Source: UBA11051 sp964390495
GTDB taxonomy: Bacteria; Armatimonadota; Zipacnadia; Zipacnadales; UBA11051
DNA: 64,000 nt
Assembly (NCBI GenBank): GCA_964390495.1
Contig: CAYMIN010000012.1
Span: 62,001-126,000 of the forward strand
Direction: 5' to 3'
The translations under genes were made by a program, and so were the position numbers. This document shows positions 1 to 7,910 of the stretch, piece after piece; position 1 is the stretch's first letter, and each line of letters begins with the position of its first letter. The notes below the pieces were generated by a model. That model saw nothing but the letters and a program-made list of their open reading frames with translations, was not told the origin of the DNA and did not search any database.

Positions 1-232
1 CAGCACCTGGGTGAGCTGGGGCTTCCTGATCCAGCGGGTCGGGGATACGCCTCGCGTCATGGATGAGCAGTGGGATAGCGACTGCTGGCTGTGGTCGGAC
101 GCCTGGTGCAAGCTGACCCGCGTGAATCACGGTGTCACCTTGCACGGCTCTCACACCTGCTCTATCAACATCTGCTACCTCGACGGCCACGTCAAGTTCC
201 AGAGCGCCCCGGCGAAGCTGGTATTCAAGTAG
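1..232 (+). CDS. H-X9-DG (DUF1559-type) protein, 3' end only
   Basis: Only the last 76 codons are present; the reading frame is open from base 2 to a TAG at 230-232, so the gene begins outside the window. Near the C-terminus a His is followed after exactly nine residues by Asp-Gly (H-TCSINICYL-DG-HVKF), the H-X9-DG signature that closes DUF1559-type proteins. Those proteins normally start with a type IV pilin-like cleavage and methylation segment, are secreted, and are greatly expanded in Planctomycetes, Armatimonadota and relatives. The visible part is rich in Trp and Cys (C34-type residues spread over the fragment), which would fit an extracytoplasmic fold with disulfides. The class call rests on the C-terminal motif alone; the exact role is unknown. 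Confidence 0.7.
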   Translation, partial: STWVSWGFLIQRVGDTPRVMDEQWDSDCWLWSDAWCKLTRVNHGVTLHGSHTCSINICYLDGHVKFQSAPAKLVFK

Positions 233-264
233 CCGGGCAAGCGGCTCGCCTGTTGCCGGGCAGT

Positions 265-1038
265 TCACTGCTCCAGCAGTTCGGCGAACTCCAGGGCGTT
301 CTGGACCGCCTGGCCCTGGTAGTGGTTATTGAACAGCACGTAGGTGGTTGCGGCGGCCTCGTCCAGCTCTCTGACTTTAGGGAGCCACTCCTTTAGTTCA
401 GCCTCGGAATACAGATAGTCGTACCGCTCCCAAGCCTCATCATGCTGCCACCACTTCTCGTAGTTGCGCCCGTGGAAGCGCACATACGCCAGGTCCGAGG
501 TGGCCACCGCGATCGGCGGGACGAGGCTGTCGAGCTGCGGCTGGTCAACACAGCAGAAGCCCAGCTTATGTTCGCGCAGGAACTCGAAGGTGCGCTCGTC
601 TTCGACCCAACTCCGGTGGCGGAACTCCACTATCAGCGGCAGCATCGGCCACTGCTCGCGGATGAAGGCCAGGTGGTTGACGTTATCCTTGTCCAGCTTG
701 AACGAGTTGGGGAACTGCAGCAGCACGCAGCCGAACTTATCGGCATCAATCAGCGGCGCCAGCGCGTCAACGTATTGACGATAGATGTTCGGCTCCTGCG
801 AGCGCTCCAAGGTCATTTCGCGGGTGGCCTTCAGCGTGAAGACGAAGCTGTCGCCGGTCTTGCGCGCTATTGCGCCGAGAGTTCTCTCCGAGGGCGGGCG
901 GTAGTAGGTGTAATTGACCTCGACGGTGTCGAACTTTTGCGCATAGAAGCTCAGAAAATCGCGCTTGTCAGTGCCCTCCGGATAGACCGGTCCCACCCAG
1001 TCCTCATAGGAGTACCCGGACGTCCCGATCCGTATCAT
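265..1038 (-). CDS. DUF72 (YecE-like) TIM-barrel protein
   Basis: A 257-residue protein of the DUF72 family, soluble and of unknown biochemical role. The family signature blocks are all present in order: GTSGYSYEDWVGPVYP at the N-terminus, DTVEVNYTYYRPP, LLQFPNSF, VEFRHRSW, YVRFHGRN and the C-terminal YVLFNNHYQGQAVQNA block. Length is normal for the family. The open frame reaches a GTG at 1047, but the ATG at 1038 is preferred because GAGGT lies seven bases upstream and the protein then begins directly with the conserved MIRIGTSG. It sits 99 bases downstream of the D-aminoacylase gene on the same strand and could be the last gene of that operon. Nothing is truncated. Confidence 0.9.
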   Translation of the reverse strand: MIRIGTSGYSYEDWVGPVYPEGTDKRDFLSFYAQKFDTVEVNYTYYRPPSERTLGAIARKTGDSFVFTLKATREMTLERSQEPNIYRQYVDALAPLIDADKFGCVLLQFPNSFKLDKDNVNHLAFIREQWPMLPLIVEFRHRSWVEDERTFEFLREHKLGFCCVDQPQLDSLVPPIAVATSDLAYVRFHGRNYEKWWQHDEAWERYDYLYSEAELKEWLPKVRELDEAAATTYVLFNNHYQGQAVQNALEFAELLEQ

Positions 1039-1137
1039 CCACGCCACCTCGCGATTGTTGACATTGGCAAACGCGTGGGTCAGCGTTCTCAGCTTCCAGC
1101 CCGACTCTTTCCTCGATGGCCTCGCGAAGAGCGGCCA

Positions 1138-2763
1138 CTAGTTCTCCAGCACCCGCCCGGCTCCGGCTCCGGTATGTTCACCCTTCGCGACGGTCAATTG
1201 ACCATTGACGACCACGTGCACTATCCCCTCGGGGTACTGGTGCGGTTTTGCGAAGGTGGCTTTGTCTATGATGGTATCCGGGTCAAAGACCACAACGTCG
1301 GCCTTGTAGTCAGGCTGGAGCAAGCCGCGGTCCTTGAGATTAAGCCGCGAGGCCGCCCGCGCCGTGCACTTGCTGATCGCGGTCGCCATGTCCATAAGGC
1401 CCTGGTCGCGCACGTAATGGCCCAAGAAGCGCGGGAAGGTGCCATAGGAGCGCGGATGCGGCTGGCCCCGCGAAAGCGCTCCATAGGGAGCATACGAGAA
1501 GCCGTCAGAGCCGATCATGCCCAGCGGGTGCTTGAGGCGTTTCTCGACATCTGCATCATTCATCGAGTACAGCGCCACATTGATATGAGCGTTTTCCTCG
1601 ATCAGGAAGTCGAACACCGCGTCAATCGGCTCCTGACCGCGCTCTGCGACGATCTCATCCAGGAATCTGCCGATAGTCGGCTGATTCTTTTGGGTTTCGA
1701 CATCCACCACCATGATCCGGTCCAGCTCGAACTCCAGGGGGTGATGGTCGCTCTTACCGGCCTCCCAGTCGGCCAGTTGCCGGCGGTACTGATCCCGTAT
1801 TTGCGGATCGGCCAGACGCTGCATCAGCATCTCATTGCCGCCCGAATACATCGAGGAGGGAAACGAGCCGGACAGATGGCGGCTGGCGACGGTGTAGGGA
1901 TAGACATCGAAAGCGATGTTCAGGCCCTCGGCCTTGGCCTCTTCGACGCTGCGGATCGCTGCATCGGCCAGGTGCCAGTTACGCGGCCCGGCGCACTTGA
2001 AGTGGTCAATCTGCAGGCGCAGCAGCAGGCCCTCCTGCTGCAGCGTCCTGGCAATGCCAATCATCTCTGCCAGCGCTTCAAGCAGATTCGGCCCCTCACT
2101 GCGGATATGCACGCTGACGTGCTTGCCATTCTGAGCGGCTACCCGACACAGCGCCTCGATTTCACCGCTCTGTGCCGCCGAGCCCAGAGCATAGGCCAAA
2201 CCGAATGCCAGCCCCACCGCGCCCTCGTCGAAGCTCTGCTGCAGCACCTGGCACATCTGCTCTATCTGCTCCGGCGTGGCGGGATCGGCTTCAAATCCGA
2301 TCACCTCAGCGCGGATCGGGCTGTGCGCGACCATCGGCGCGACATTCACGCTCGGCCCGGCGGCCCGCAGACAGGCCAGATACTCCGCCGCTGATTGCCA
2401 CGCCCACTCCACCGGTGCAGTGATTATGAAGGTGCTTGTCTCCTGCAGGCGCTGCTTATTCTCCTCGCGAACCGGGAACACTCCCAGTCCGCACTGGCCG
2501 GTGCACTCCGTCGTGACGCCCTGGCGGACCTTACTTTCCGCTTTAGGGTTGTAGAGCAATGTCAGGTCGGAGTGGCTGTGAATGTCAATGAAACCCGGAG
2601 CCACCACCAGGCCGGCACAGTCCAGCACCTTCGCCGCCTGCGCGCCGGACATATCGCCGATTGCGGCGATAGCATCACCGGAGATGGCTACGTCTGCCAC
2701 CTGAGCTTGAGCTCCACTACCGTCATAGACCGCGCCGCCTCGCAGAATCAAATCAAACTCCAA
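1138..2763 (-). CDS. D-aminoacylase / N-acyl-D-amino-acid deacylase family amidohydrolase
   Basis: A 541-residue cytoplasmic amidohydrolase of the D-aminoacylase family (amidohydrolase family 3), which removes acyl groups from N-acyl-D-amino acids or related amides using one or two metal ions. Visible residues include the HxH metal motif in FIDIHSHSD, the Cys of the GQCG block, IDHFKCAG, HIRSEGP and the late catalytic Asp in MIGSDGFSYAPYG. These are the expected landmarks, so the enzyme looks intact. The start is TTG at 2763, supported by AAGGTG six bases upstream; an ATG just before it is in another frame. It is the third gene of a minus-strand operon after the Gfo/Idh/MocA oxidoreductase and the acetyltransferase/TIM-barrel fusion (47-base gap). 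The true substrate cannot be read from sequence; amino-sugar or D-amino-acid amides are both possible. Confidence 0.88.
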   Translation of the reverse strand: MEFDLILRGGAVYDGSGAQAQVADVAISGDAIAAIGDMSGAQAAKVLDCAGLVVAPGFIDIHSHSDLTLLYNPKAESKVRQGVTTECTGQCGLGVFPVREENKQRLQETSTFIITAPVEWAWQSAAEYLACLRAAGPSVNVAPMVAHSPIRAEVIGFEADPATPEQIEQMCQVLQQSFDEGAVGLAFGLAYALGSAAQSGEIEALCRVAAQNGKHVSVHIRSEGPNLLEALAEMIGIARTLQQEGLLLRLQIDHFKCAGPRNWHLADAAIRSVEEAKAEGLNIAFDVYPYTVASRHLSGSFPSSMYSGGNEMLMQRLADPQIRDQYRRQLADWEAGKSDHHPLEFELDRIMVVDVETQKNQPTIGRFLDEIVAERGQEPIDAVFDFLIEENAHINVALYSMNDADVEKRLKHPLGMIGSDGFSYAPYGALSRGQPHPRSYGTFPRFLGHYVRDQGLMDMATAISKCTARAASRLNLKDRGLLQPDYKADVVVFDPDTIIDKATFAKPHQYPEGIVHVVVNGQLTVAKGEHTGAGAGRVLEN

Positions 2764-2810
2764 TTCATCACCTTCTTCAGTTCCTGCTAACCGTGTGGCG
2801 TGTGCTACGG

Positions 2811-4403
2811 CTACATATTGTCCAGCAGGTGCCAGAACGCCTTAGCCTGGCGGGTGAAATTGTCCGGACTGCGGAGCTCGCCAAGGGCGATAGTGAAGTG
2901 CCCGCTGAAGGACCGACAGCGCAGGATTGACATCAGTTCCTTGACCTCGCCCTGGCCCTGCCCGGCCAGGGTGTATTTAGGCCACGGCGGCGCGCACCCG
3001 TCATTCACCATCAATTGCGCCATGCGCCGCTTGGCCTGCGCTTGGCGGAAGGTGTACAGGAACGGATGCTCGCCGATCTGGGCGAAATGCGCCGGATTGA
3101 AGCTAAAAAACAGCGTTTCCGGTGATGGTGCAGCCTCGGCCCAAAGCCTGTCGCAGCTCTGGGCATCTTGGAAGAATGAGCCTGGCGCATTCTCGATCAG
3201 CAGCCTAGTTCCGGTCTCGGCAGCGCGTCCGACAAGCGCCCTCAGCAGGTCCAGAGCCTGACGGTATTGGCCTGCGAGGTCGGCGCGCTCCCACGGCTGG
3301 TAAGCCGGCAGCTTGATATATTCAGGCGCGAAATCCGCCGCCGCTGTCAACACCCGCTCGAACTGCTCCATCGTGTCCTGTGCTGAGGTCCCGGACGCTG
3401 CGGGCAGATCTGCATAGTAAACCGACACCGCGATGCCCGCCTCGGTCAAAGCCGCGGCCAATTTGTCGGCGAGCTCCCGGTCTTCGGCGATGAGCCGCGC
3501 CCAGTGCCGGCCGATCTCGATATGCTCGATGCCCTCGGCGGCGATCAGCCACAACGCCTCATCGGCTCGCTCAGGCCCCAGGCCGACATCATCTATCACG
3601 GCACTGAGCGTGAAGTCCTCGCGGCTGAGGCGGTCACGCTTGATCGCGGCCCGCTGGGTAACGCAGTCGCGACAGCGCGGGTTGTCGCACAGTACTGCCG
3701 CCGGGTCGCGCCGCAGCGCAGCGATGGTCAGCTCCAGCATCTGCTTGGCCGGTGTCAGCCGACAAACGGCCTGGCCGATCTTGCCGATTCTCATAATGCC
3801 GGCGCTCTCGAACAGCGCATCCAGGCCGATGAAGTCACGGTGCGGGCCGGGATACTTCTGCAGGACCTTGGTCTGCAGATTGCCGTCAGCGTCCAGGTAC
3901 TGGCGGGAGATGGTATTCAGGTACGGCGCATCCACCGCCTCCTCGGCGCAGTGCAGCAGCGTGTTGCGGTCCTGGTCGCAGCCCAGAAAGAGGATATAGC
4001 CGTCATCCCGTTGCGCCAGCCGACCCCAGGGTGATTGCGGCCCCAGCGCCGTAGGCTGGTCAATGTGGCCCGCGATCAGCTCCTCGACCAGCGGCCCGAT
4101 GCCGGACACGGAGTGGGTGGGATGCAGGCTGCGGACCGCGCCGGGATAGCTGCGGAACACCTCGGTAATCAGGCCGACATGGGAGGGCGAGGTCTCGACG
4201 CGAAACAGCGAGTCAAAGGACATCGCCGGCATCAGCAGAGTGCCTTGCGGCCCGAGGGCTTCCAGGAGTGCCTCGATGACGGTCTTGGCACCGCCCTCGA
4301 CCTCCCCGAACGCCGACAGAGCCGAGTGCACCATCACCGCGCAGCCCTCCGGCAGTCCTAGCTCCCTCAGCCCGGTCACGATATCCTGCTTGCTCAAAGC
4401 CAT
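2811..4403 (-). CDS. AAC(3)-family acetyltransferase fused to a sugar-isomerase-like TIM barrel
   Basis: A 530-residue fusion. Residues 1 to about 235 match the AAC(3)/YokD antibiotic N-acetyltransferase family: MVHSALSAFG, GTLLMPAMSF, the RSLHPTHS block with His94 and His97, SPWGRL, and the TLLHCAEE block with Glu154. A short Cys cluster (C239, C244, C247) lies in the linker. Residues about 265 to 530 resemble the xylose-isomerase-like/AP-endonuclease-2 TIM barrel, with LLIENAPGSF, FNPAHFAQIG and a GQGEVKELMSIL block. Family knowledge says AAC(3) folds move acetyl from acetyl-CoA to an amine, and the barrels isomerise or epimerise sugars using a metal; acting on one amino-sugar substrate is inference. 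The start ATG has AAGGAG eight bases upstream. It lies 45 bases after the Gfo/Idh/MocA gene. The N-terminal half should not be read as aminoglycoside resistance without other evidence. Confidence 0.85.
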   Translation of the reverse strand: MALSKQDIVTGLRELGLPEGCAVMVHSALSAFGEVEGGAKTVIEALLEALGPQGTLLMPAMSFDSLFRVETSPSHVGLITEVFRSYPGAVRSLHPTHSVSGIGPLVEELIAGHIDQPTALGPQSPWGRLAQRDDGYILFLGCDQDRNTLLHCAEEAVDAPYLNTISRQYLDADGNLQTKVLQKYPGPHRDFIGLDALFESAGIMRIGKIGQAVCRLTPAKQMLELTIAALRRDPAAVLCDNPRCRDCVTQRAAIKRDRLSREDFTLSAVIDDVGLGPERADEALWLIAAEGIEHIEIGRHWARLIAEDRELADKLAAALTEAGIAVSVYYADLPAASGTSAQDTMEQFERVLTAAADFAPEYIKLPAYQPWERADLAGQYRQALDLLRALVGRAAETGTRLLIENAPGSFFQDAQSCDRLWAEAAPSPETLFFSFNPAHFAQIGEHPFLYTFRQAQAKRRMAQLMVNDGCAPPWPKYTLAGQGQGEVKELMSILRCRSFSGHFTIALGELRSPDNFTRQAKAFWHLLDNM

Positions 4404-4448
4404 CTATACTGCTCCTTCGCGTCTCATGCTTGCGAAGAATCTGCACGG

Positions 4449-5432
4449 CTACACCAGCGGCTTCACCTGGAGCGTCTCGCCGGTCGTCGCCGCCTGGTAG
4501 GCCAGCAGACAGGCCTGAGCGCTCTTGGCACCCTCGGTTGCCGGTACCAGCGGCTCCTTGTCATTAATTATGCAGTCAGCCAGGTGCTCAACCTGGGGCG
4601 AGAACGGATGCCCCTGGTAATCATAGGGCATCTCGAGGAATTCCTCCATCCCATCGAGGGCGATCTGGTTGCGGCGGATCGTGCCCTTGGTGCCGTAGAT
4701 GCTCATATTGCACAGCAGCGGCCTGGCGCCGATGCAGCCGTACAGGGCGGTGACCTTGGCAATCGCGCCGCTGGCGAAGCTGAACAGCGCCACCTGGGTA
4801 GTGGGCGTTTGCATTTCCTGATAGGCGATATGGTTCTGCTCGGCCTTAACCGATACGATCTCACCCGCGTACCAGCGCAGCAGGTCGAGCTGGTGAACCC
4901 CGCCGCCCACGATCGGGATCTCCTGATCCACCTTCCACTGTTCCATGTACTGCTGACGGCGTAGGTCGTGGATGTAGTCGGCCTCCATGTAGAAGATCTC
5001 GCCGACATGGCCGTCGCTGACCAGCTTCTTGAGCATCGCGAAGTGCGGGTTGAAGCGCAGCACCTGTCCGACCATGGTTTTGCACTCCGGGGCCGCCGCT
5101 GCCGCCTGCACCATCAATTTGAGGTCCTCGATGCTGTTGGCCATCGGCTTCTCGACGAAAACGTGCTTGCCGGCCTCGAGGGCCTTGATGAACGGCTCGG
5201 CGTGCAGATGATCGGGAGTGTGCACGGAGATCGCGTCTATGTCCTCGCGCTCCAGGATTCGGTAGTCGCTATAGCCGTCGGCGCTGGGGAACTGCTCGGT
5301 GGCTGCGAGCAGGTGCTGCTCGTCGCGATCACAGAGGGCCACCAGTTCCGTGCTGGCGCTTTCGTCGTAGTTCCGGCACCATGCCGTGCCGTTATGGCCG
5401 ACCCCGATGACGCCGACTCTAACCTTCTTCAT
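4449..5432 (-). CDS. Gfo/Idh/MocA family NAD(P)-dependent oxidoreductase
   Basis: A 327-residue two-domain oxidoreductase of the glucose-fructose oxidoreductase/inositol dehydrogenase family. The N-terminal Rossmann fold opens with VRVGVIGVGHNG; the EKP motif is in HVFVEKPMANS; the substrate-side signature GGGVHQLDLLRW follows. These enzymes oxidise or reduce a hydroxyl or keto group on sugars, inositols or derivatives in the cytoplasm. The open frame extends to 5507, but ATG 5432 is chosen because it places GAGGTG just upstream and begins at the Rossmann strand. It heads a three-gene minus-strand operon with the AAC(3)/TIM-barrel fusion and D-aminoacylase, and faces the aldehyde dehydrogenase at 5647 across a 214-base divergent region in which I found no convincing promoter. 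Confidence 0.92.
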   Translation of the reverse strand: MKKVRVGVIGVGHNGTAWCRNYDESASTELVALCDRDEQHLLAATEQFPSADGYSDYRILEREDIDAISVHTPDHLHAEPFIKALEAGKHVFVEKPMANSIEDLKLMVQAAAAAPECKTMVGQVLRFNPHFAMLKKLVSDGHVGEIFYMEADYIHDLRRQQYMEQWKVDQEIPIVGGGVHQLDLLRWYAGEIVSVKAEQNHIAYQEMQTPTTQVALFSFASGAIAKVTALYGCIGARPLLCNMSIYGTKGTIRRNQIALDGMEEFLEMPYDYQGHPFSPQVEHLADCIINDKEPLVPATEGAKSAQACLLAYQAATTGETLQVKPLV

Positions 5433-5646
5433 GCAGCACCTCATAGCTAACTTGCTGTTGCCGGTCGGTACGCACCTTCCCCGGTAGCGGCGGCGAATCC
5501 TCCCCACCTGCGGCCCAAGGGGAGGGCGCAGGCATCATAGCAGCGAAGTATTCATACAGCGTGGCAGAGCTCGGCGTAGATTCGCGAAATCATGTAGAGC
5601 CGGCATCAGCGTGGGGGCCTGGTGCCTATGCTCAGGAGGGGATAAC

Positions 5647-7059
5647 ATGCGCATGTTGATCGGCGGCGACTGGGTGGACAAGGACGAGAGGCTGGAGGTG
5701 CGGCGGCCCTATGACCAGGGGCTGGTGGATACGGTGCCGGCGGCGGACCGCGATGACGTGCTGGCAGCTATAGATGCCGCCGAAGCCGGCTTTGAGACGA
5801 TGAAAAGCTTGCACCCCTACCAGCGGGCCGAGATGCTGGCGAAAGCCGCTGAGTTACTCGACGAGGCTCGTGAGGACATAGCTGAGCTGCTGGCCAACGA
5901 GGTGGGGAAGACGATCACGGAGGCACGGGTTGAGGCCTCCCGGCCGACGGCGATATTCGAGCTATGCGCCGAGGCCGCGCGCGATCTGGGCGGCAAAGTC
6001 ATCCCCTACGGTGCGGCTCCGGGCACCGAGAATCGCCGAGGCTACTGGACACGCGTCCCGGCCGGTCTAGTCAGCGCCATCTCGCCCTTCAACTTCCCGG
6101 CGGCCCTCAGCGCTCACAAGGTCGGTCCGGCCCTGGCCGCCGGCGATGCGGTGGTACTGAAACCGGCCAGCCAAACCCCTCTGGCGGTATTGCGCATGGC
6201 GGAGGCGATAGCGGCCGCAGGCTTCCCCGACGGTGCTCTGAATGTAGTCACCTGCACAGGCGCTGAAGCCGAGCCGCTGCTCACTGATCCGCGCGTCCGC
6301 GTCATCAGCTTCACCGGCAGCGCCCAGGTGGGAGAGCAGATCACTCGCCAGGCCGGTATCAAGCGCCTGCATCTCGAGTTGGGCTCGAACGCGGCGGTAA
6401 CAGTGCTGGCCGATGCCGACCTGGAGGCCGCGATGGACCGCCTGGTCAGTGGGCCGTTTGCCGTGGCCGGCCAGGTCTGCATATCAGTGCAGAAAATACT
6501 GGTGGAAGAGCCGCTCTATGAGGAGTTCCTTACTCAGTACCTCCCCCGCGTCGAGGCCCTTAAAGTCGGGGATCCGTTAGCTGAAGACAGCGATGTCGGC
6601 CCGATGATTAGTGAGACTGCCGCCGAGCGGATCGCGAGCTGGCTGGAGGAAGCGGTAGAGGCCGGTGCCCAAGCACTGTGCGGCGGCACCCGTGACGGCA
6701 CGCTGTTTCAGCCGACGGTTGTGAGCCACTGCCCGCGGACCGCGAAGCTGTGGACCGAGGAGGCCTTTGCGCCCGTCGTGCTGGTCTATCCGATCTCCGG
6801 CCTCGATGAAGCCATCGAGCTGACCAATGACAGCCAATACGGTCTGCAGGCGGGTATCTACACCAGTGATATCAACAGCGTCCACAAGTTCGCTGATGCG
6901 GTGGATTGCGGTGGCATCAATGTCAACGACATCAGCTTCTACCGCGCCGATTTCCAGCCTTACGGGGGACGCAAGCGCTCGGGAATTGGCCGCGAGGGCA
7001 TCGGCTTCGCCATCGAGGAGATGACCGAGTACAAGGTCGTGACCTTCCGGATGCCCTAG
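5647..7059 (+). CDS. NAD(P)-dependent aldehyde dehydrogenase (first copy)
   Basis: A 470-residue soluble aldehyde dehydrogenase, full length for the family. The oxyanion-hole Asn is N149 in SPFNFP, the cofactor Lys is K172 in VVLKPAS, the general base is E244 in LHLELGSN, and the nucleophile is C278 in AGQVCIS. The C-terminal GRKRSGIGREG block is also present. The start ATG at 5647 follows AGGAGGGG, and a longer in-frame start at 5611 lacks such support. It is clearly related to the second aldehyde dehydrogenase at 59691-61094, and both resemble lactaldehyde/non-phosphorylating glyceraldehyde-3-phosphate dehydrogenase-type members. Next to an amino-sugar-like operon it may oxidise an aldehyde released by that pathway, which is inference from position only. 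Confidence 0.93.
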   Translation: MRMLIGGDWVDKDERLEVRRPYDQGLVDTVPAADRDDVLAAIDAAEAGFETMKSLHPYQRAEMLAKAAELLDEAREDIAELLANEVGKTITEARVEASRPTAIFELCAEAARDLGGKVIPYGAAPGTENRRGYWTRVPAGLVSAISPFNFPAALSAHKVGPALAAGDAVVLKPASQTPLAVLRMAEAIAAAGFPDGALNVVTCTGAEAEPLLTDPRVRVISFTGSAQVGEQITRQAGIKRLHLELGSNAAVTVLADADLEAAMDRLVSGPFAVAGQVCISVQKILVEEPLYEEFLTQYLPRVEALKVGDPLAEDSDVGPMISETAAERIASWLEEAVEAGAQALCGGTRDGTLFQPTVVSHCPRTAKLWTEEAFAPVVLVYPISGLDEAIELTNDSQYGLQAGIYTSDINSVHKFADAVDCGGINVNDISFYRADFQPYGGRKRSGIGREGIGFAIEEMTEYKVVTFRMP

Positions 7060-7098
7060 CCGGCCCCGGTATCATTCCGCTGCTGGCAGGCACGAACA

Positions 7099-7125
7099 AG
7101 CTGCACGACCTTCAGCCGTGCAGCT
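7099..7125. terminator. Hairpin between convergent genes
   Basis: A nine-base perfect stem (AGCTGCACG, 7099-7107, with CGTGCAGCT, 7117-7125) encloses a nine-base loop, 40 bases after the aldehyde dehydrogenase stop and before the end of the opposing lipoprotein gene. Only a weak T tract (TTTGCT) follows on the plus strand, so it may be an inefficient terminator or simply an mRNA 3' stabiliser. Confidence 0.45.
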
Positions 7126-7205
7126 TTGCTCCCGAGAATTGTTGCTGGCTTAGCGGCGCTGCTGGGGATTGATTAGGAACCCGACCAGGGCGGCATTGCT
7201 AGCCC

Positions 7206-7730
7206 TCAGTATGGCTCCAGGCTTAATTCGCCCTCGTAGGTCTCGCCGTCTTTGACGTAGGTGATGGTGCCATCGAGATAGTCCGGGTCCGGCTGGCCAT
7301 CCTCACCGGTCTGGGCAGTCAGCTCAAAGCTGACGCTATCACCGCCGGCTTGGGCACTGGTCATCTCCGCCGGCACCAGGCCCGTAGCCGTTACGGTGGC
7401 GCCAGTTACCTGGAATGTTCCCTCGAAATAGACGAACTCCTCGGTTTCCTGATTAGTGCCCCAGAAGGACACAAAGTCGGCTCCGGCGGTTTTGACACCG
7501 CTTGAGTCGCCGCTGCCTTCGCCAAAGTGAACGCCGGTGAACATCAGGATGAATATATCCTCTATGCTGTTGACGTTGCCCAGCACCACGGTCTTCCCGT
7601 CACGGCACCCGACTAGCACCAGTTGGCCTGTGAAGGGGTTTATCACTAGACCGTGACATCCGGCAATTAGCGTCACCGTGATTGCAGCAAGAGCCACCAA
7701 CGCCAGGCCGTACCTCCAAGTTTTCGTCAT
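7206..7730 (-). CDS. Putative lipoprotein of unknown function
   Basis: A 174-residue protein that begins with a basic stretch (MTKTWRYG), a hydrophobic segment and a lipobox LIAGC with Cys25, so it should be lipid-anchored outside the cytoplasmic membrane. The mature part is acidic, Thr/Gly-rich and predicted to be beta-rich, with no catalytic motif that I recognise. Start ATG 7730 has GGGAGG eight bases upstream. A 6-bp hairpin (GCGCCC/GGGCGC, 7749-7764) sits in the leader just before the ribosome-binding site and might modulate translation. The gene lies 180 bases downstream of the PEP-mutase-family gene and convergent with the aldehyde dehydrogenase, giving no clear functional context. Confidence 0.75.
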   Translation of the reverse strand: MTKTWRYGLALVALAAITVTLIAGCHGLVINPFTGQLVLVGCRDGKTVVLGNVNSIEDIFILMFTGVHFGEGSGDSSGVKTAGADFVSFWGTNQETEEFVYFEGTFQVTGATVTATGLVPAEMTSAQAGGDSVSFELTAQTGEDGQPDPDYLDGTITYVKDGETYEGELSLEPY

Positions 7731-7910
7731 GATGGTCGCCTCCCATTGGCGCCCCTGAGGGCGCGCAAGTCAGATGATGGGTCCCCATACGCTAGGCGCG
7801 TATCTGACACAATTCGCAACAATACAGTCTTTGACCTGCTGGCCGGTGCAGGAATCTCAATGTTTTTCTTGCCTCGAGCAGGGCCAAGGAGCCTCGCGCG
7901 TGCGACGTGC

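Noticed and set aside
442..2394. A 650-codon open frame on the plus strand
   Set aside because: It lies opposite the D-aminoacylase and DUF72 genes, whose protein sequences are conserved. High GC makes long antisense frames common, and its product resembles nothing.
2811..4403. Aminoglycoside resistance gene
   Set aside because: The acetyltransferase part belongs to the AAC(3)/YokD superfamily, but it is fused to a sugar-isomerase-like barrel in a catabolic operon with no mobile-element context.
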